Assembly (NCBI RefSeq): GCF_900104135.1
Contig: NZ_FNIV01000008.1
Location: 101,667 to 165,666 of the forward strand
DNA length: 64,000 nucleotides
Source of the DNA: Halomonas shengliensis
Lineage (GTDB): Bacteria > Pseudomonadota > Gammaproteobacteria > Pseudomonadales > Halomonadaceae
Reading direction: 5' to 3'
This document shows, in pieces, positions 63,538 to 64,000 of the stretch (positions are counted from its first letter, which is position 1; each line of letters starts with the position of its first letter). Below the pieces are notes generated by a model. It saw only the letters and a program-made list of their open reading frames with translations, had not been told where the DNA came from and did no database searches. The translations under genes and the position numbers were made by a program.

Positions 63538-63598
63538 GCAGGCTGTCACACCAGGCTCTCTCGTCATAGCCCATCGTCTCGCCACAGCAGGCCGTCAC

Positions 63599-63622
63599 GA
63601 CGCCCCGCCGCCGCGGGGCGTC
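63599..63622 (+). terminator. Hairpin after the CBS gene
   Basis: GACGCCCCGC pairs perfectly with GCGGGGCGTC around CGCC, a 10-bp stem 62 bases after the stop. No T-run. Confidence 0.65.
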
Positions 63623-63653
63623 GGCGCGTCCGGCCCCGACGCGACAGTCACCC

Positions 63654-63683
63654 AAAAAGAAGGCCGCCTCGAAGGAGACGGCC
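63654..63683 (-). terminator. Minus-strand intrinsic terminator
   Basis: Read on the minus strand, GGCCGTCTC pairs with GAGGCGGCC (one G-U) around CTTC, followed by TTCTTTTT. On the plus strand no T-run follows, so it should end a minus-strand transcript coming from the right. No minus-strand gene is visible there. Confidence 0.7.
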
Positions 63684-63827
63684 AAGATGCGATCGAAACT
63701 GCCAGCGGGCAACAGTGTTAGCGACTGCTATCGCGACTGGCGGTACAGGATCAGACAGCGTGAGACGAGAAAGTTCGCGGCGTCGGCAAATTTTTCTTTT
63801 CCGCCAGGCAAAAGGGTGTCCCCGGGC

Positions 63828-63856
63828 TTGCATCGCTAAGGGGCTGGTTTTACTAT
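63828..63856 (+). promoter_or_regulatory. Sigma-70 promoter of the tRNA-Gly gene
   Basis: TTGCAT at 63828-63833 and TACTAT at 63851-63856, with exactly 17 bases between them. The tRNA begins 11 bases after the -10 element. Confidence 0.75.
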
Positions 63857-63867
63857 CGAATCGACTC

Positions 63868-63906
63868 GCGGGTGTAGCTCAATGGTAGAGCAGAAGCTTC
63901 CCAAGC
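63868..63906 (+). tRNA. tRNA-Gly(CCC), 5' part only
   Basis: GCGGGTG acceptor strand, TA at positions 8-9, D-stem GCTC/GAGC with loop AATGGTA, then anticodon-stem GAAGC (63893-63897) and loop TTCCCAA with anticodon CCC at 63900-63902, followed by GC. The expected 3' strand GCTTC, variable loop, T-arm (GGTTCGA) and acceptor strand do not follow: sequence diverges after GC. The promoter is intact. The gene is interrupted, truncated, or continues beyond the window; see the finding. Confidence 0.8.
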
Positions 63907-64000
63907 GTGCGACCAGCTCGGTCGCGTAGGTACGTCAGGCCTTCTCAGGCACGTTGAGATCTGAGGAAATCGGCATTATACCTAGCCCGGCAACACTGCG
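63907..64000 (+). other. Structured sequence interrupting the tRNA-Gly gene (group I intron candidate)
   Basis: Directly after the tRNA half come GCGACC/GGTCGC around AGCTC (63909-63925), then GCCT/AGGC around TCTC inside an ACGT...ACGT pairing near 63932-63953. The last bases, CCTAGCCCGGCAACACTGCG, resemble from memory the segment that precedes the P3-P4 core of group I introns. The element continues past the window end, so this is a candidate only. Confidence 0.4.

Noticed and set aside
63868..63930. Complete but divergent tRNA-Gly
   Set aside because: The bases after the anticodon loop do not pair as an anticodon stem (only two of five pairs in a row), and no GGTTCGA-type T-loop or matching acceptor strand follows.

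Overview
The window looks like a chromosomal segment of a halophilic gammaproteobacterium, most likely Halomonas or a close relative in the Halomonadaceae. The grounds are very high GC with matching codon use, Pseudomonas-like gene order (clpS-clpA-infA-bpt-aat-ftsK-lolA-rarA; icd/idh-rluE-nudJ-mnmA-hflD-purB) and gene versions typical of that group (1613-aa NAD-glutamate dehydrogenase, monomeric isocitrate dehydrogenase, 530-aa isocitrate lyase). Genus assignment is inference. I see no prophage, transposase, CRISPR or rRNA operon; nearly all of it is core genome.

Layout. 1-10.2 kb: end of the ribosome-biogenesis GTPase ylqF, alaA, heat-shock protease htpX with a sigma-32-like promoter, pdxB, a WGR-domain small protein, rlmL with an overlapping glutaredoxin-like gene, rmf, pyrD and mgtE. 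10.2-19.4 kb: gdhB, trmA-murI, a hemerythrin-like gene and rarA. 19.5-28.5 kb: lolA, ftsK, then an N-degron neighbourhood (aat-bpt-infA-clpA-clpS), in which the two aminoacyl-transferases that mark proteins sit beside the ClpS adaptor and ClpA unfoldase that deliver them. 28.6-40.7 kb: two unrelated isocitrate dehydrogenases transcribed divergently, a tightly coupled translation/RNA-modification run (rluE-nudJ, mnmA-hflD, purB-roxA), a GNAT acetyltransferase, and aceA, so the TCA/glyoxylate isocitrate branch point is encoded here. 40.9-53.4 kb: envelope and redox genes (SlyB-like lipoprotein, slyD, a membrane-domain/flavin disulfide reductase fusion, exported msrA, MFS transporter, NlpC/P60 lipoprotein), a DUF1266-like protein and gabD-gabT. 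53.6-63.5 kb: an orphan gene, sulfite dehydrogenase sorAB, a zinc alcohol dehydrogenase, DUF2797/yeaC, a rhomboid protease, a phosphoesterase with nadK, an EamA transporter, a Pmp3-like protein and a CBS protein.

Two features stand out. First, a structured interspersed repeat occurs six times in intergenic DNA (about 481, 25071, 33583, 38179, 47642 and 53448). Its near-palindromic ends and internal stems show compensatory base changes between copies. Two small hairpins present an AGGGA-type loop, and one copy matches the CsrA/RsmA SELEX consensus exactly. Second, the window ends in a tRNA-Gly(CCC) gene with a good promoter whose tRNA sequence stops after the anticodon loop. It is followed by hairpin-rich sequence whose last bases resemble a group I intron core; an interrupted tRNA gene or an integration junction are the leading readings.

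Coding starts were moved downstream from the longest ORF wherever a Shine-Dalgarno sequence, a conserved N-terminus or an overlap with the upstream stop favoured it. Most long ORFs opposite real genes are high-GC shadows.
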